From: Paenibacillus sp. SZ31
GTDB lineage: Bacteria; Bacillota; Bacilli; Paenibacillales; Paenibacillaceae
Direction of reading: 5' to 3'
Assembly (NCBI RefSeq): GCF_012912005.1
Contig: NZ_JABBEA010000007.1
Span: 186,001-250,000 of the forward strand
DNA: 64,000 bases
Shown here one piece after another: positions 26,874 through 39,191 of this stretch. Within the stretch, counting starts at the first letter, position 1. Each line of letters begins with the position of its first letter. The position numbers and the translations under genes were made by a program. Below the pieces are notes generated by a model. It made no database searches. It had not been told where the DNA came from and was given only the letters and a program-made list of their open reading frames with translations.

Positions 26874-27434
26874 TTACAAATTAAAGCGTTCCTGGATTAA
26901 CTGTGCCACTTCAGCCGGGCTCTTGTGCGTGTTATCAATCCGTATGTAGTGCTCATGCGTGATTTCTCCTGGTTCCGAGTTCAATCGATATTTCTTCATC
27001 GTATCAAGTAACTCTCGCTCAGACCACGGGATGTCACGCTTTGTTGGCTTATGTAACAGGCGATTCGGACTTTTATTGCGCTCTAGTCTTTCCGATGCAT
27101 CAGCCTCCAGTTCCACATAACAGACCTGACCTCCATGAGATGCAAACATTTCGCTGATTTGACGAATGTACTCTCCGTCTTGCTCCAGATCAAACGCCCA
27201 TACAAATGTGAAAATCAGACCCGGCAGGTCACTCTTCGCGACTTCTTCAAAAATCTCCTGACGGAACAGATTCACCAGTCTTTTGCCTTGTGGTGTGCCA
27301 TAGCTGAAATAAGGAGACACCAGTTCAATGGTCATATGGTTATGAAACAATTTTAGATTCGTTATCTTCTCCAGTTCTTGTCCAACTGTCATTTTGCCCA
27401 CTGCCTGCGGACCAAAAATAATCACAAATTTCAT
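26874..27434 (-). CDS. P-loop kinase-like protein (AAA_33/shikimate-kinase-like fold)
   Basis: A 186-residue nucleotide-binding protein. Walker A is GPQAVGKMT at about residues 8-16; the Walker B-like strand is LIFTFVWAFDLEQDG (about 70-85). LEADASERLERNKSPNRLLHKP is a lid-like Arg-rich stretch. The fold suggests a small-molecule kinase; substrate unknown. ATG 27434 follows AGGAG by 8 bases. Confidence 0.78.
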   Translation of the reverse strand: MKFVIIFGPQAVGKMTVGQELEKITNLKLFHNHMTIELVSPYFSYGTPQGKRLVNLFRQEIFEEVAKSDLPGLIFTFVWAFDLEQDGEYIRQISEMFASHGGQVCYVELEADASERLERNKSPNRLLHKPTKRDIPWSERELLDTMKKYRLNSEPGEITHEHYIRIDNTHKSPAEVAQLIQERFNL

Positions 27435-27516
27435 TTGATCACTCCTGACAAGGTAGTATTCATTCCATTAATTCAATTTTATGGACATTAAACTCTATGA
27501 TACCTTCTTTAGGGCA

Positions 27517-27571
27517 AATAAAAAAGAGGTTTCAAGTGATTCCCTCAATGCGTGAGGGCTTGAAATCTCTT
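27517..27571 (-). terminator. terminator of the acyltransferase gene
   Basis: Outer arms AAGAGATTTCAAG / CTTGAAACCTCTT and inner CCCTCA / TGAGGG on the minus strand, ending TTTTTTATTT. Confidence 0.88.
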
Positions 27572-27600
27572 ATCTTAAATTGCATATGTTTATTTTAACT

Positions 27601-28689
27601 TTAACGTCCGATCAGTACCCATCCCCACTTCATCCGGCGCAATCCCATCGCGCACATCCATGAGATCAGGAGCGCCACAACATAAGATAGAATGATGCCC
27701 ACGCTGAAGTGCCGAGCCAGGTCATCTGTGAATTCGCGTCTCCAGAAGAGCAATACGAGTGGATGCATTAAAAATACACCGAACGCAACGGTACCCAAAG
27801 AGTCCAGAACACGTGTAGCTTTACGAACCTCGGTATGTTTTCCCGTGCCGATTCGTTCACTGAAGATCAGCAGAAGCAAGCAGGCTGACAGAGTAAACAG
27901 ATTTCGGAACAGAAACAGTACGGTATAGGTTACCACCGGGTATGCAGCGAAAGTGGTTTTGATATAAGCATTACCATATATAAAAATGGCACCTCCGCTC
28001 AACAATGTAGCTATAAGCACATAACGGTGTGTATACAGTTTCTTCAAAGCCCATTCAAAGTTTAACCCAATCCATGCACCAAATCCGATCACGATCAAAT
28101 AACTGGGTAGCAAACTGCCTGTTCGTTCGAAGTGAAACTGCAAATGTAGTGCATAGAATAGGGCCTGAGCAGCAATAAAATATAATGGCAAGTAACGTTT
28201 AAACAGACGATGGCGTGTAAGTGACAGAAGCCATGGAAACACGATATAAAACTGAAGAATAATCAGAAAAAAGTACAAGTGCGTATGGGCCGTTCCCATC
28301 ACTAATTGTTTGGCAAATTGAACACCATGGGTCAAAGGTTCTTTGCCCGCAAGCAGCTGTTTAATGGCAAAATAGATAAGGGACCACACCACATAGGGTA
28401 CAAATACATTAAATAAACGCTTCTTATAAAAAGCGATCATCCAACCCTTCTCATTCACCTTGGAGCTGTAGTTATAGAACAAGACCAAGGATGACAGGAA
28501 CAGAAACGCTGGAACGGCAAATTGCAAAAACGTGTTCCAGAAGTAATACACATCATGATCTAACGTGTTCTTGGGGTAATGCGCAACTGCTGTTGAAGTA
28601 GCATGGATGGCTACAACTGCCATAATCGCAAAAGCACGATAGAGATCCAGATACTCAATACGCCGGGGCCGATTAACCGGTTGATTCAT
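27601..28689 (-). CDS. acyltransferase 3 family membrane protein
   Basis: A 362-residue integral membrane protein with about ten hydrophobic segments. The N-terminal RRIEYLDLYRAFAIMAVVAIHA is the acyltransferase 3 (OafA/YrhL-type) signature with the catalytic His; VPAFLFLSSLVLFYNYS and KKRLFNVFVPYVVWSLIYF are the next conserved blocks. Such proteins O-acylate surface glycans, peptidoglycan or small molecules. No glycan cluster is adjacent, so the acceptor is unknown. ATG 28689 follows GAGGT. Confidence 0.9.
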   Translation of the reverse strand: MNQPVNRPRRIEYLDLYRAFAIMAVVAIHATSTAVAHYPKNTLDHDVYYFWNTFLQFAVPAFLFLSSLVLFYNYSSKVNEKGWMIAFYKKRLFNVFVPYVVWSLIYFAIKQLLAGKEPLTHGVQFAKQLVMGTAHTHLYFFLIILQFYIVFPWLLSLTRHRLFKRYLPLYFIAAQALFYALHLQFHFERTGSLLPSYLIVIGFGAWIGLNFEWALKKLYTHRYVLIATLLSGGAIFIYGNAYIKTTFAAYPVVTYTVLFLFRNLFTLSACLLLLIFSERIGTGKHTEVRKATRVLDSLGTVAFGVFLMHPLVLLFWRREFTDDLARHFSVGIILSYVVALLISWMCAMGLRRMKWGWVLIGR

Positions 28690-28828
28690 ACAGATAACCT
28701 CACTTGTGCCTGATATGGGATGATAGTTTCCGGCCGCAATCCAGATTCTAGCTTCATTTTAATCAGCACGCGAGGGTAATACAATCATAATCTATATTAT
28801 TTTCGTTATATTACATCATTATTCTGCA

Positions 28829-29362
28829 TTATTCGACATTCTCTATCCAGAATCGTTCAATAACGTTACCATTGGATTCTACATAGTCTACATCCCGAAT
28901 GCCACCATTACGAAGGATAACCCTTCTGGAAGGCTCATTCATCGCGTCGCATACGACTAATACTTTGGTGATTCCAAGCTCTCTTGTTTTCTCCAACGAC
29001 AACCTGAGAATGTCGGAACCATAGCCATTGTTCCGCTCCCCCGGACGAATGCCATAACCGATATGCCCTCCGCTATTGTATAGTCTATCATTAAGCTCAT
29101 GCCTTATATTCACGGCACCCACGATTTGTTGACTCTCCGTGACCAGCCAGTATGTACTGTCTTTGACCCAGCTTTCCGGGATGTCGATGCCTTGTTCATT
29201 GCGCTGTAAAAAGGCCAACATCTCATCAAACGCATAAGGATCTTTGGAAATGACCCAAGGTACCATCAATTCTCCACTTCTGACCCAGTCTTCATAAAAT
29301 GCCAAATACGCATCCTTATATGCTCGTGATGGTTTAATTAATCTAACTTGTTCTTTCCCCAT
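28829..29362 (-). CDS. GNAT family N-acetyltransferase
   Basis: A 177-residue acetyltransferase. GHIGYGIRPGERNNGYGSDIL is the beta-4 strand and acetyl-CoA loop (about residues 100-120), followed by TRELGITKVLVVCDAMNEPSRRVI and NGGI. The full pattern resembles YjdJ/predicted acetyltransferases that begin with a VRLIKPSRAYKDAYLAF element. ATG 29362 follows GGGAGG; this start overlaps the end of the preceding Imm-5 gene by 20 bases, so the two genes are co-transcribed and coupled. Confidence 0.85.
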   Translation of the reverse strand: MGKEQVRLIKPSRAYKDAYLAFYEDWVRSGELMVPWVISKDPYAFDEMLAFLQRNEQGIDIPESWVKDSTYWLVTESQQIVGAVNIRHELNDRLYNSGGHIGYGIRPGERNNGYGSDILRLSLEKTRELGITKVLVVCDAMNEPSRRVILRNGGIRDVDYVESNGNVIERFWIENVE

Positions 29363-29819
29363 GGTCCGTATTTCCTCCCAACAGATTTTGATATTGCCAC
29401 GTTCTCTCCTCCAGCACACGCCGCTCTTGATCTTCGATTGGGCAGTCATAAAAGATAGCTTTCACTGCGTACGTTGCAGCATGTACCGCATGCTCCTTCA
29501 CATGAGCAGTTGCAGCTGCGTGTCCCGCCGCACGAGATGCAGCAGAGGCAGCCGGATTGTCCGATTCTCGTGCCGCAGCATGAGCTGCAAAAGCCGCCTT
29601 TCGAGCATCAACCATGGCAATCTCTCCACGAATCCAACCTCGTCCTGCAGCAATGGCATCAAGGGCGCGGAGATCCTCCGACTGCTGTGCCTCAAATACA
29701 TGCAAGACACGTTCCGCACACTCCGCAGCCCAACAGGCCAATGTATGGTGATCCTGTTGCTTAGCCAGATCCTCTATTTCACGGCGCAAAGGTGCATCTT
29801 TGAAGGCAGGTTTTGCCAT
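29343..29819 (-). CDS. Imm-5 family putative immunity protein
   Basis: A 158-residue alpha-helical, Ala/His-rich protein. HHTLACWAAECAERVLHVFE, the GRGWIRGE-AM-DARKAAFAAHAAARE stretch and ASRAAGHAAATAHVKEHAVHAA are the marks of the Imm-5 family first noted beside polymorphic toxins. Many standalone copies exist, and none of the neighbours looks like a toxin. ATG 29819 lies 7 bases after AAGGAG. It overlaps the GNAT gene. Function as immunity protein is an inference from family name only. Confidence 0.8.
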   Translation of the reverse strand: MAKPAFKDAPLRREIEDLAKQQDHHTLACWAAECAERVLHVFEAQQSEDLRALDAIAAGRGWIRGEIAMVDARKAAFAAHAAARESDNPAASAASRAAGHAAATAHVKEHAVHAATYAVKAIFYDCPIEDQERRVLEERTWQYQNLLGGNTDHGERTS

Positions 29820-29886
29820 GGTCATGCTCCTTTCGTAGTTCACATTTCATTATTCAAAAACTACAAATTCACCCTGAGACAAGTTC

Positions 29887-29915
29887 GAAAAAGGACCTGC
29901 GTGTGTGCAGATCCT
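29887..29915 (-). terminator. terminator of the rhamnosidase gene
   Basis: Minus-strand AGGATCTGC-ACACAC-GCAGGTCCT followed by TTTTTC. Confidence 0.88.
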
Positions 29916-29948
29916 CTTCAAGTGAACATCTTACCGCTTATTCTATTA

Positions 29949-32669
29949 TTATACGGACTCTGTCAATGTAGCCTCCTGAACATCTCGTCCCCTCTTCGCA
30001 TCCGTGTCCTTGTAGATGAATTGGTAACTTCCAGATCCCAGTGTGATTTCAACATCGTCTCCAATGCTGCGAATAACCTGAACTTCACTCACCTGATCCA
30101 ACGGTTTCCCTTGCTCCAAAACGATCTGTGCACCTGCGCCAGGAAGACGCACCGTACCTCTTGTATTGGCAGGAATATGCACCCGTACCTCCATTTCGCC
30201 CTCCGCCAACCGATGCCAACTTGAAGCAACTTGACCATACATCGTCTCCAAACTCGCTTCTACCCAGTCCAGTCCTGGTCCAGGTTGCGGCTCGATATGC
30301 ACCATTCGGAATCCTGGCTGATGTTCATCGGACCGAATGCCAGCAACATAACGATACAACCATTCCCCAATCGCCCCGTACGCATAGTGGTTAAATGAAT
30401 TCATGTCAGCACTCCAGAGACTGCCATCCTCTTTGATCCCATCCCAATGTTCCCACACAGTCGTTGCGCCTTGAGTCACCTGATATAGCCAGGACGGATA
30501 ATCCTCTTGAAAAAGTAAGGTATAAGCCAGGTCGTGAAGACCTGCATCACTCAATACCGGATTCAGATAAGGTGTGCCCACGAAGCCTGTAGTAAGATGA
30601 TTCCCTGCCTCTTTCACGAGTTTCGCCAATTGTTCAACTGCACGAGTTCGGGCAGTGGCGTCCAGAAGATCAAATTGGAGCGCAAGAACATGTGCTGTCT
30701 GCGTTGGAACAGCAATTTTGCCAGTTGGAGTCACGAATTCTTTTCGAAACGCATGAACAATGTTTGTATGCAACTGCTTGTAATATTCAGCATCATCTGT
30801 CTTTCCAAGTACCTCAGCTGCTTTTTGTGTTAACGAAACCGAATAGGCATAGAATGCTGTTGCCACATAATCCGTATCCGTTGCGCCGACATAACTATCG
30901 GGCTTGGAGTCCAGTCCCAACCAATCGCCAAAGTGGAATCCCGTGTTCCACAGATATGGATTGTCACCCTGCACGTGAATGTATTCAATCCAACGTTGCA
31001 TGCTCCCATATTGCTCAGCCAGCAATCTGGCATCCCCATACATCTCATAGATGGTCCATGGACAGATGACTGCTGCATCACCCCAAGCGGCAGAAGAATG
31101 ACTGGTGTCCCCCCATCCTTGTGACGTGGAACTTCTGAGATCCGGAACGAAGAATGGAATACCTCCATCTGCTCCCTGATCCGCTTCCAGATCCCGCAAC
31201 CATTTGGTGAAGAAGGACGCCGTGTTCATCAGGTAGGAGGACGTGCGGACAAACATCTGTGCATCACCGGTCCACCCGAGCCGTTCATCCCTCTGTGGAC
31301 AGTCTGTCGGCACATCAAGGAAATTCCCTTTTTGCCCCCACAATATATTGTGATGCAGTTGGTTCACCAGTGGACTGGAGCATGAGAACTGACCTGTTTG
31401 CTCCATATTCGAGTGCAGTACGATTCCGGCGAATTCATCCAGACGAATGTGTTCCGGGAAGCCAACCAGCTTCACATAACGAAACCCTTGGAACGTAAAA
31501 TGCGGTTCAAATGTTTCCAAGCCATCCCCCTTGCAAGTGTAGCGAATACACTGCTTGGCGGCGCGAAGATTATCCGTGTAGAAGTTGCCTTCATGATCCA
31601 AGATCTCAGCATGGTGCAGCTCAACCGTCTGACCCGCCTCACCTTGAATACTGAATTTCACCCATCCCACCATATTCTGCCCCATGTCTATTACACGATC
31701 TCCCTGTGGAGTTGTCAGCAAAGCAATTGGCTGTAACTGTTCGACTTGGGTGACGGGTACGTTCTCCTGCGCAACGATGATATCTTTCGGGTGCTCCAAT
31801 ACGTTCACGGGTAACCAACTCGCCTGAGAGGAATCCGACCAATCGGACTCCATTCGTGCATCATACGTCTCCCCCATATAGATGTCCGACATGCGAATGG
31901 CACTTGGAGCAGCCGTCCAATCCCCGTTAGATAAAATCCATTCCTCCGAACCATCTGCGTATTTTATATGCAATTCCAGCAGCAATGCGGATGTTGAACC
32001 GAATATCTCCCGTTCTTTGTTCCAGCCAAGATACCCTCGGTACCAGCCATCTCCAAGATACGCACCCAATATATTCTGTCCATCCTGAAGCAGGTGGGTA
32101 ACATCATAGGTTTGATATTGTAATCGCTTACGATAAGAGGTCCAACCAGGTGTAAAATAATCTTCTCCTACTCTTGTGTTGTTCATATGCAACTCGTATA
32201 ATCCAAGTGCTGTAACATATATGCGGGCAGAAGTAACAGGTTGTTTCACATTAAACTGCTTGCGCATACGCGGGCATGACGTATCTCCATCATCTGATGG
32301 TTGAGCTGTGATCCATTCTGCTTGCCACTTGTTATGACTATCCATAAGTCCCATCTCGAAATAAGCCGATTCGGACCAGCCCGAATCATTTCCTGCATCA
32401 TCCCATACCTGAATCCGGTAATAGTATCGCGTTTGCGGGGAAGGCTGAAAATGGTTTAATTCCACATGTATGGATTGATCCGTGCTTATCTTGCCAGAAT
32501 CCCATGCAATTCCATCAAAATCTTCCGTCAATGACAGCTGAATCTGGTATGCGGATTGCATGCAGTTCCGACGATCGGATTGCAGCTGCCAACTTAAACG
32601 CGGTGATTTGACATCAAGGCCTATCGGGTTGATTCTATACTCACAGCGAAGGTGACTAACGTTGAACAT
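29949..32669 (-). CDS. alpha-L-rhamnosidase, GH78
   Basis: A 906-residue glycoside hydrolase that releases terminal alpha-L-rhamnose from plant glycosides or pectin side chains. Domain order fits GH78: N-terminal Fn3-like beta domain (about 1-115), Bac_rhamnosid_N jelly roll (GWTSYRKRLQYQTYDV, GDGWYRGYLGW, about 150-320), a middle beta domain (GQNMVGWVKF), the (alpha/alpha)6 catalytic barrel beginning near FLDVPTDCPQRDERLGWTGD and containing TTVWEHWDGI, and a C-terminal beta sandwich. No signal peptide, so it acts inside the cell on imported oligosaccharides. ATG 32669 follows AAAGGA by 10 bases. Divergent from an AraC regulator. Confidence 0.94.
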   Translation of the reverse strand: MFNVSHLRCEYRINPIGLDVKSPRLSWQLQSDRRNCMQSAYQIQLSLTEDFDGIAWDSGKISTDQSIHVELNHFQPSPQTRYYYRIQVWDDAGNDSGWSESAYFEMGLMDSHNKWQAEWITAQPSDDGDTSCPRMRKQFNVKQPVTSARIYVTALGLYELHMNNTRVGEDYFTPGWTSYRKRLQYQTYDVTHLLQDGQNILGAYLGDGWYRGYLGWNKEREIFGSTSALLLELHIKYADGSEEWILSNGDWTAAPSAIRMSDIYMGETYDARMESDWSDSSQASWLPVNVLEHPKDIIVAQENVPVTQVEQLQPIALLTTPQGDRVIDMGQNMVGWVKFSIQGEAGQTVELHHAEILDHEGNFYTDNLRAAKQCIRYTCKGDGLETFEPHFTFQGFRYVKLVGFPEHIRLDEFAGIVLHSNMEQTGQFSCSSPLVNQLHHNILWGQKGNFLDVPTDCPQRDERLGWTGDAQMFVRTSSYLMNTASFFTKWLRDLEADQGADGGIPFFVPDLRSSTSQGWGDTSHSSAAWGDAAVICPWTIYEMYGDARLLAEQYGSMQRWIEYIHVQGDNPYLWNTGFHFGDWLGLDSKPDSYVGATDTDYVATAFYAYSVSLTQKAAEVLGKTDDAEYYKQLHTNIVHAFRKEFVTPTGKIAVPTQTAHVLALQFDLLDATARTRAVEQLAKLVKEAGNHLTTGFVGTPYLNPVLSDAGLHDLAYTLLFQEDYPSWLYQVTQGATTVWEHWDGIKEDGSLWSADMNSFNHYAYGAIGEWLYRYVAGIRSDEHQPGFRMVHIEPQPGPGLDWVEASLETMYGQVASSWHRLAEGEMEVRVHIPANTRGTVRLPGAGAQIVLEQGKPLDQVSEVQVIRSIGDDVEITLGSGSYQFIYKDTDAKRGRDVQEATLTESV

Positions 32670-32708
32670 TAGCAGATCGTCCTTTCCATCTTGGCTTCCC
32701 ATTCGGGG

Positions 32709-32742
32709 TTACGATATAATTATATCGATCCTGTTATCGTAA
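32709..32742. promoter_or_regulatory. nested palindromes between rhamnosidase and araC-type genes
   Basis: A perfect 16-base palindrome CGATATAATTATATCG (32712-32727) lies inside a wider inverted repeat TTACGATA (32709-32716) / TATCGTAA (32735-32742). The sequence contains TATAAT on both strands. It is placed between divergent genes and is a candidate operator for the adjacent AraC protein; that assignment is inference. Confidence 0.55.
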
Positions 32743-32803
32743 ATACCCGGTAATCCAGACTATTTCATCCGGTAATTCAGCCATCTGTGCGAGGAGGTTA
32801 ATT

Positions 32804-33688
32804 GTGAATTCATCTGTACAACTCATGAAAAGTGAATACTTTCTGCATAATCATCTGCAACTTTTTGTCAATCGTTGCTCTGAAGATTTTGTGCTTCCTT
32901 TTCACGCACATGATTTTATTGAGTATAGTTATGTTGCCGAAGGAAAGGGCTTTCATCATATCGGTGAAGATGTCATTCCGGTGACAAAGGGGATGCTGTT
33001 TGTCATTCCTGTCGGCGTTCCTCATGTCTTTCGTCCTGTCAGCACCAACGTAACCGAGCATCCGTTAATTCTATATAATTGCCTATTTAATGCTGAGCTG
33101 ATCAACACCTTGACATCCGTCATTCAGGAAAAAGAAATCATTCATCATCTGTTGGATCTGGCACAAAATCAAGTTCCTTATATATCCGTTGTGGATCACA
33201 ACGACCGGATTGAAGAACTAATGGTGAAGCTGTACCGTGAATCCTCCGTTCCGGGAATCGGTTCGTCTACTATGTTATACACCCTGGTGAGCCAGTTGGT
33301 ATTGATGACCTACAGACAACTTTATCAAGAGGTTCATGATGAAGCGGTTCATTCCACTGATTTTGAATACATTCTTCACTATCTCAAGCAACATGTGAGC
33401 AACCGTATTCGAATGTCTGATCTGGTACGTGTATCGGGCTGGAGTGAAAAGCAGATCGGAAGAATGTTCCAGAGGCATACCGGACAGACCTTTAGCAGCC
33501 ACATGCAACATCTCCGTATACAAAAAAGCTGTGAACTGCTTAAGAGTTCACAGCACAAAGTCAGCCTGATTGCCGAGCTGGTCGGATATAGGGATATGGA
33601 TTCATTTTATGCTGCATTCAAAAAAATAACAGGCGAAACACCTCTCGCCTATCGCAAAAAATCCAGAGCACAGCACTCTGGACAATAA
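32804..33688 (+). CDS. AraC family regulator, likely of the rhamnosidase gene
   Basis: A 294-residue regulator. The N-terminal cupin (about 20-110) has LPFHAHDFIEYSYVAEGKG and KGMLFVIPVGVPHVF. The C-terminal AraC DNA-binding domain has RIRMSDLVRVSGWSEKQIGRMF and VSLIAELVGYRDMDSFYAAFKK, then GETPLAYRKK. The GTG start at 32804 follows GAGGAGG. Its divergent position from the GH78 gene, and the RhaR/RhaS-like layout, suggest it senses rhamnose or a rhamnoside and activates the rhamnosidase. Confidence 0.9.
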   Translation: MNSSVQLMKSEYFLHNHLQLFVNRCSEDFVLPFHAHDFIEYSYVAEGKGFHHIGEDVIPVTKGMLFVIPVGVPHVFRPVSTNVTEHPLILYNCLFNAELINTLTSVIQEKEIIHHLLDLAQNQVPYISVVDHNDRIEELMVKLYRESSVPGIGSSTMLYTLVSQLVLMTYRQLYQEVHDEAVHSTDFEYILHYLKQHVSNRIRMSDLVRVSGWSEKQIGRMFQRHTGQTFSSHMQHLRIQKSCELLKSSQHKVSLIAELVGYRDMDSFYAAFKKITGETPLAYRKKSRAQHSGQ

Positions 33689-33698
33689 AGATTTACTT

Positions 33699-34265
33699 TC
33701 AGACACCGACAACCTGTAACACTTCATCTATGTAAGCCTTGGCCTCTTTCCATGAAGACATCAACGGAAAGTTGTATCGTTCACGCTCCTGTATATTCCA
33801 TGGATGCGGGATACAGATGACTTTCTTGCCATCCTCATGCGCGGGAATCAAATTATGTGCTCCATCATCAATAAGCAAATCAAAAGCGAGCAAGTTTTTT
33901 CTTTTGCATGTAATAAACTGTTCTGCGGTTATAAAAGGCATATGCTGCTGAAGCCAGTTCCACTTCTCAACGACTGTTCTTGGTTCTGCTGCCGTAACGA
34001 CTATGACATCATAAGCATCGTTCAGCTTGCGCATCTCATCTACAACATACTCGTCGTATAACTCCAATTCCTCGAACAGACCCGGCCGACCATAAAATAC
34101 ATCATGCGTGCTCTCCGGATGACGCAAATGAGACGTATCCCAATGGATCATATCCTCATAGCGCAACGGATGGGTCGGGAAGTTGAGGTTGTTGTGATAT
34201 ATAGCCCGCTTGACCAGATGACATATCGTGTCATCCATATCTACAGCAATAATAGGCTTCTTCAT
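33699..34265 (-). CDS. 5'(3')-deoxyribonucleotidase, HAD superfamily
   Basis: A 188-residue HAD phosphatase. Motif I is IAVDMDDTICHLV with the nucleophilic Asp and acid/base Asp (about residues 7-12); FYGRPGLFEELEL and VIVVTAAEP (motif II Thr) follow, and motif IV is LAFDLLIDDGAHNL. This is the NT5C/5'(3')-deoxyribonucleotidase pattern, which dephosphorylates deoxynucleoside monophosphates to keep pools balanced. ATG 34265 follows GGGGGAGGG. The gene is on its own. Confidence 0.87.
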   Translation of the reverse strand: MKKPIIAVDMDDTICHLVKRAIYHNNLNFPTHPLRYEDMIHWDTSHLRHPESTHDVFYGRPGLFEELELYDEYVVDEMRKLNDAYDVIVVTAAEPRTVVEKWNWLQQHMPFITAEQFITCKRKNLLAFDLLIDDGAHNLIPAHEDGKKVICIPHPWNIQERERYNFPLMSSWKEAKAYIDEVLQVVGV

Positions 34266-34373
34266 GGTTATCCCTCCCCCAATACGATCACAGTATACCA
34301 TCCAGAATGTTATGAAGTCATCTTTTTTACATTAATGTGGATTAGTGTTGATGAGAATCCTGCGAGATTATAG

Positions 34374-34395
34374 TAAAAAGGCGCCCCGGCGCCTT
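34374..34395 (-). terminator. terminator of the second GH1 gene
   Basis: Minus-strand AAGGCGCC-GG-GGCGCCTT followed by TTT; a very GC-rich stem, 36 bases after the GH1 stop. Confidence 0.85.
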
Positions 34396-34430
34396 AATAC
34401 CAGCTACGCCCGGGGTGCCTATATAGTGAT

Positions 34431-37872
<3,442 letters not shown>

Positions 37873-37896
37873 GATGTTTTCCTCCTCATTTTTCCA

Positions 37897-37953
37897 ATAA
37901 AAAATACCCGAACGAATATAGCGCAAATTAATCGCACCATCTCATTCGGGTAT
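37897..37953 (-). terminator. leader terminator before PTS of module 2
   Basis: Minus-strand arms AATACCCGAATGAG and TTCGTTCGGGTATT, ending TTTTTTATT; overlaps the RAT. Confidence 0.9.
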
Positions 37954-37978
37954 TGCCTGATTGAACAGTAACAAGCCC
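37948..37978 (-). promoter_or_regulatory. RAT antiterminator site before PTS of module 2
   Basis: Minus-strand GGGCTTGTTACTGTT ... ATCAGGCAATACCC, overlapping the terminator arm by about 6 bases. Confidence 0.78.
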
Positions 37979-38016
37979 ATAGGATATCCAGTTGTGATCA
38001 TTCTATTGCGCGAACT

Positions 38017-38859
38017 TTATACGTCCCGCTTGGTTTTCATCAGACGTTCCAGATGGAGCGTTAGATATAACTGCTCAGAGTGAGTCATGTCATACTGATA
38101 ATTCTTATGGATAAAAGTCTCGATCTTGCCAATACATTTGAATGTCTCCGGATAGTTTTTCCGAACCACTTCATATAAATACTCCTCGGCATCATCATGT
38201 GAAGAATGGGTAATGACACGCTGACAGAAATATTTCAAATGAGTAATGAAGCGGAAATAGTTGACGCTATCTTCATCCAATTCGACGTTGAAGTGATATT
38301 TGATGATATTCATAATCTCCTGCAACAGCTGCATCAGATGGGTGACATCGTTCATGGAATCATTTACTTCCGCATTGATGAAATGCAATGCAATATTACA
38401 AATTTCATCTTTGGGGAACTCAATATCCAGTCTTTCCTTCAGCAAGGTCAGTGCTTCTCTGGCCACATCATACTCCGCCTTATAGAAGTGCTGAACTTCC
38501 CAAGAGAGTGGATTTCGAGTGATCATCCCTTTTTCCAAGCGTTGAACAGCAAAGTGAATGTGATCAGACAGCGAGACATAAATCCCATCACTAATAGTTT
38601 TGTTCAATTGCGTTCGTGCCAGTGTCACAATATCATCTGTTGCCTGCAGAATCTCAATAGGCACTTCAGCTACGATGGATTTAAATTTCTCATAGATCGA
38701 TGTATCCTGAAGACGGAATACCTTCTCAATCCGCTCTTCATCAATCTCATCGCCTGCTTTGAACTTGAATCCGATACCCCGGCCGAGGATCAGTAGTTCC
38801 TGATTTTTGTCATCCACGGTACTGACAATATTGTTATTAAATATCTGTTTAATAATCAT
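38017..38859 (-). CDS. licT: LicT/BglG family transcription antiterminator (module 2)
   Basis: A 280-residue antiterminator. CAT domain (about 1-55): MIIKQIFNNNIVSTVDDKNQ and LILGRGIGFKFKAGDEID. PRD1 and PRD2 with DHIHFAVQRL, CNIALHFINAE and LTLHLERL carry the regulatory His. ATG 38859 follows AGGTGGG and gives the canonical CAT start. It probably acts on the two RAT elements of this module, whose loop sequence differs from module 1, limiting cross-talk. The licT symbol is by family. Confidence 0.92.
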   Translation of the reverse strand: MIIKQIFNNNIVSTVDDKNQELLILGRGIGFKFKAGDEIDEERIEKVFRLQDTSIYEKFKSIVAEVPIEILQATDDIVTLARTQLNKTISDGIYVSLSDHIHFAVQRLEKGMITRNPLSWEVQHFYKAEYDVAREALTLLKERLDIEFPKDEICNIALHFINAEVNDSMNDVTHLMQLLQEIMNIIKYHFNVELDEDSVNYFRFITHLKYFCQRVITHSSHDDAEEYLYEVVRKNYPETFKCIGKIETFIHKNYQYDMTHSEQLYLTLHLERLMKTKRDV

Positions 38860-38888
38860 TCTGGACCCACCTGGTTTTTTTTGAGGAA

Positions 38889-38946
38889 TAAAAAAGGGCA
38901 AAACCAAAACAGAAATAATAAAATCATTTCCATAGTGGTTTTGCCC
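38889..38946 (-). terminator. leader terminator of licT (module 2)
   Basis: Minus-strand arms GGGCAAAACC and GGTTTTGCCC (38937-38946 / 38896-38905) followed by six T. Confidence 0.92.
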
Positions 38947-38965
38947 GCATTACCGGTAACAAGCC
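38937..38965 (-). promoter_or_regulatory. RAT antiterminator site in the licT leader (module 2)
   Basis: Minus-strand GGCTTGTTACCGG ... TGCGGGCAAAACC, overlapping the terminator arm completely. Confidence 0.78.
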
Positions 38966-38973
38966 TCGGATCT

Positions 38974-39002
38974 AATTTATCATAACCTGAAAACGGTGTC
39001 AA
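38974..39002 (-). promoter_or_regulatory. promoter of licT (module 2) with embedded cre site
   Basis: Minus-strand -35 TTGACA (38997-39002), 17-base spacer, -10 TAAATT (38974-38979). The cre-like TGACACCGTTTTCA (38988-39001) matches 13 of 14 consensus positions and covers the -35 and part of the spacer, so CcpA would block RNA polymerase binding. Confidence 0.8.
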
Positions 39003-39158
39003 CCCAAAAATACTACTATTACTATTCCACTTCATTCCCTCACATGAGTCTTTTCCCTAAGCTTCCACGTTTAAGGGTGCATTTGCTTTAGTATTCACAT
39101 TTTGGAGCAGATTCAAACGGCGTCATCCAACAACCATCACTTGATCACTTGCTTCGAA

Positions 39159-39184
39159 CAAAAAGACCCTTCTCTCGAAGGGCC
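39159..39184 (-). terminator. terminator of the metallophosphoesterase gene
   Basis: Minus-strand CCCTTC-GAGA-GAAGGG followed by TCTTTTT. Confidence 0.88.
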
Positions 39185-39191
39185 CACTGTA

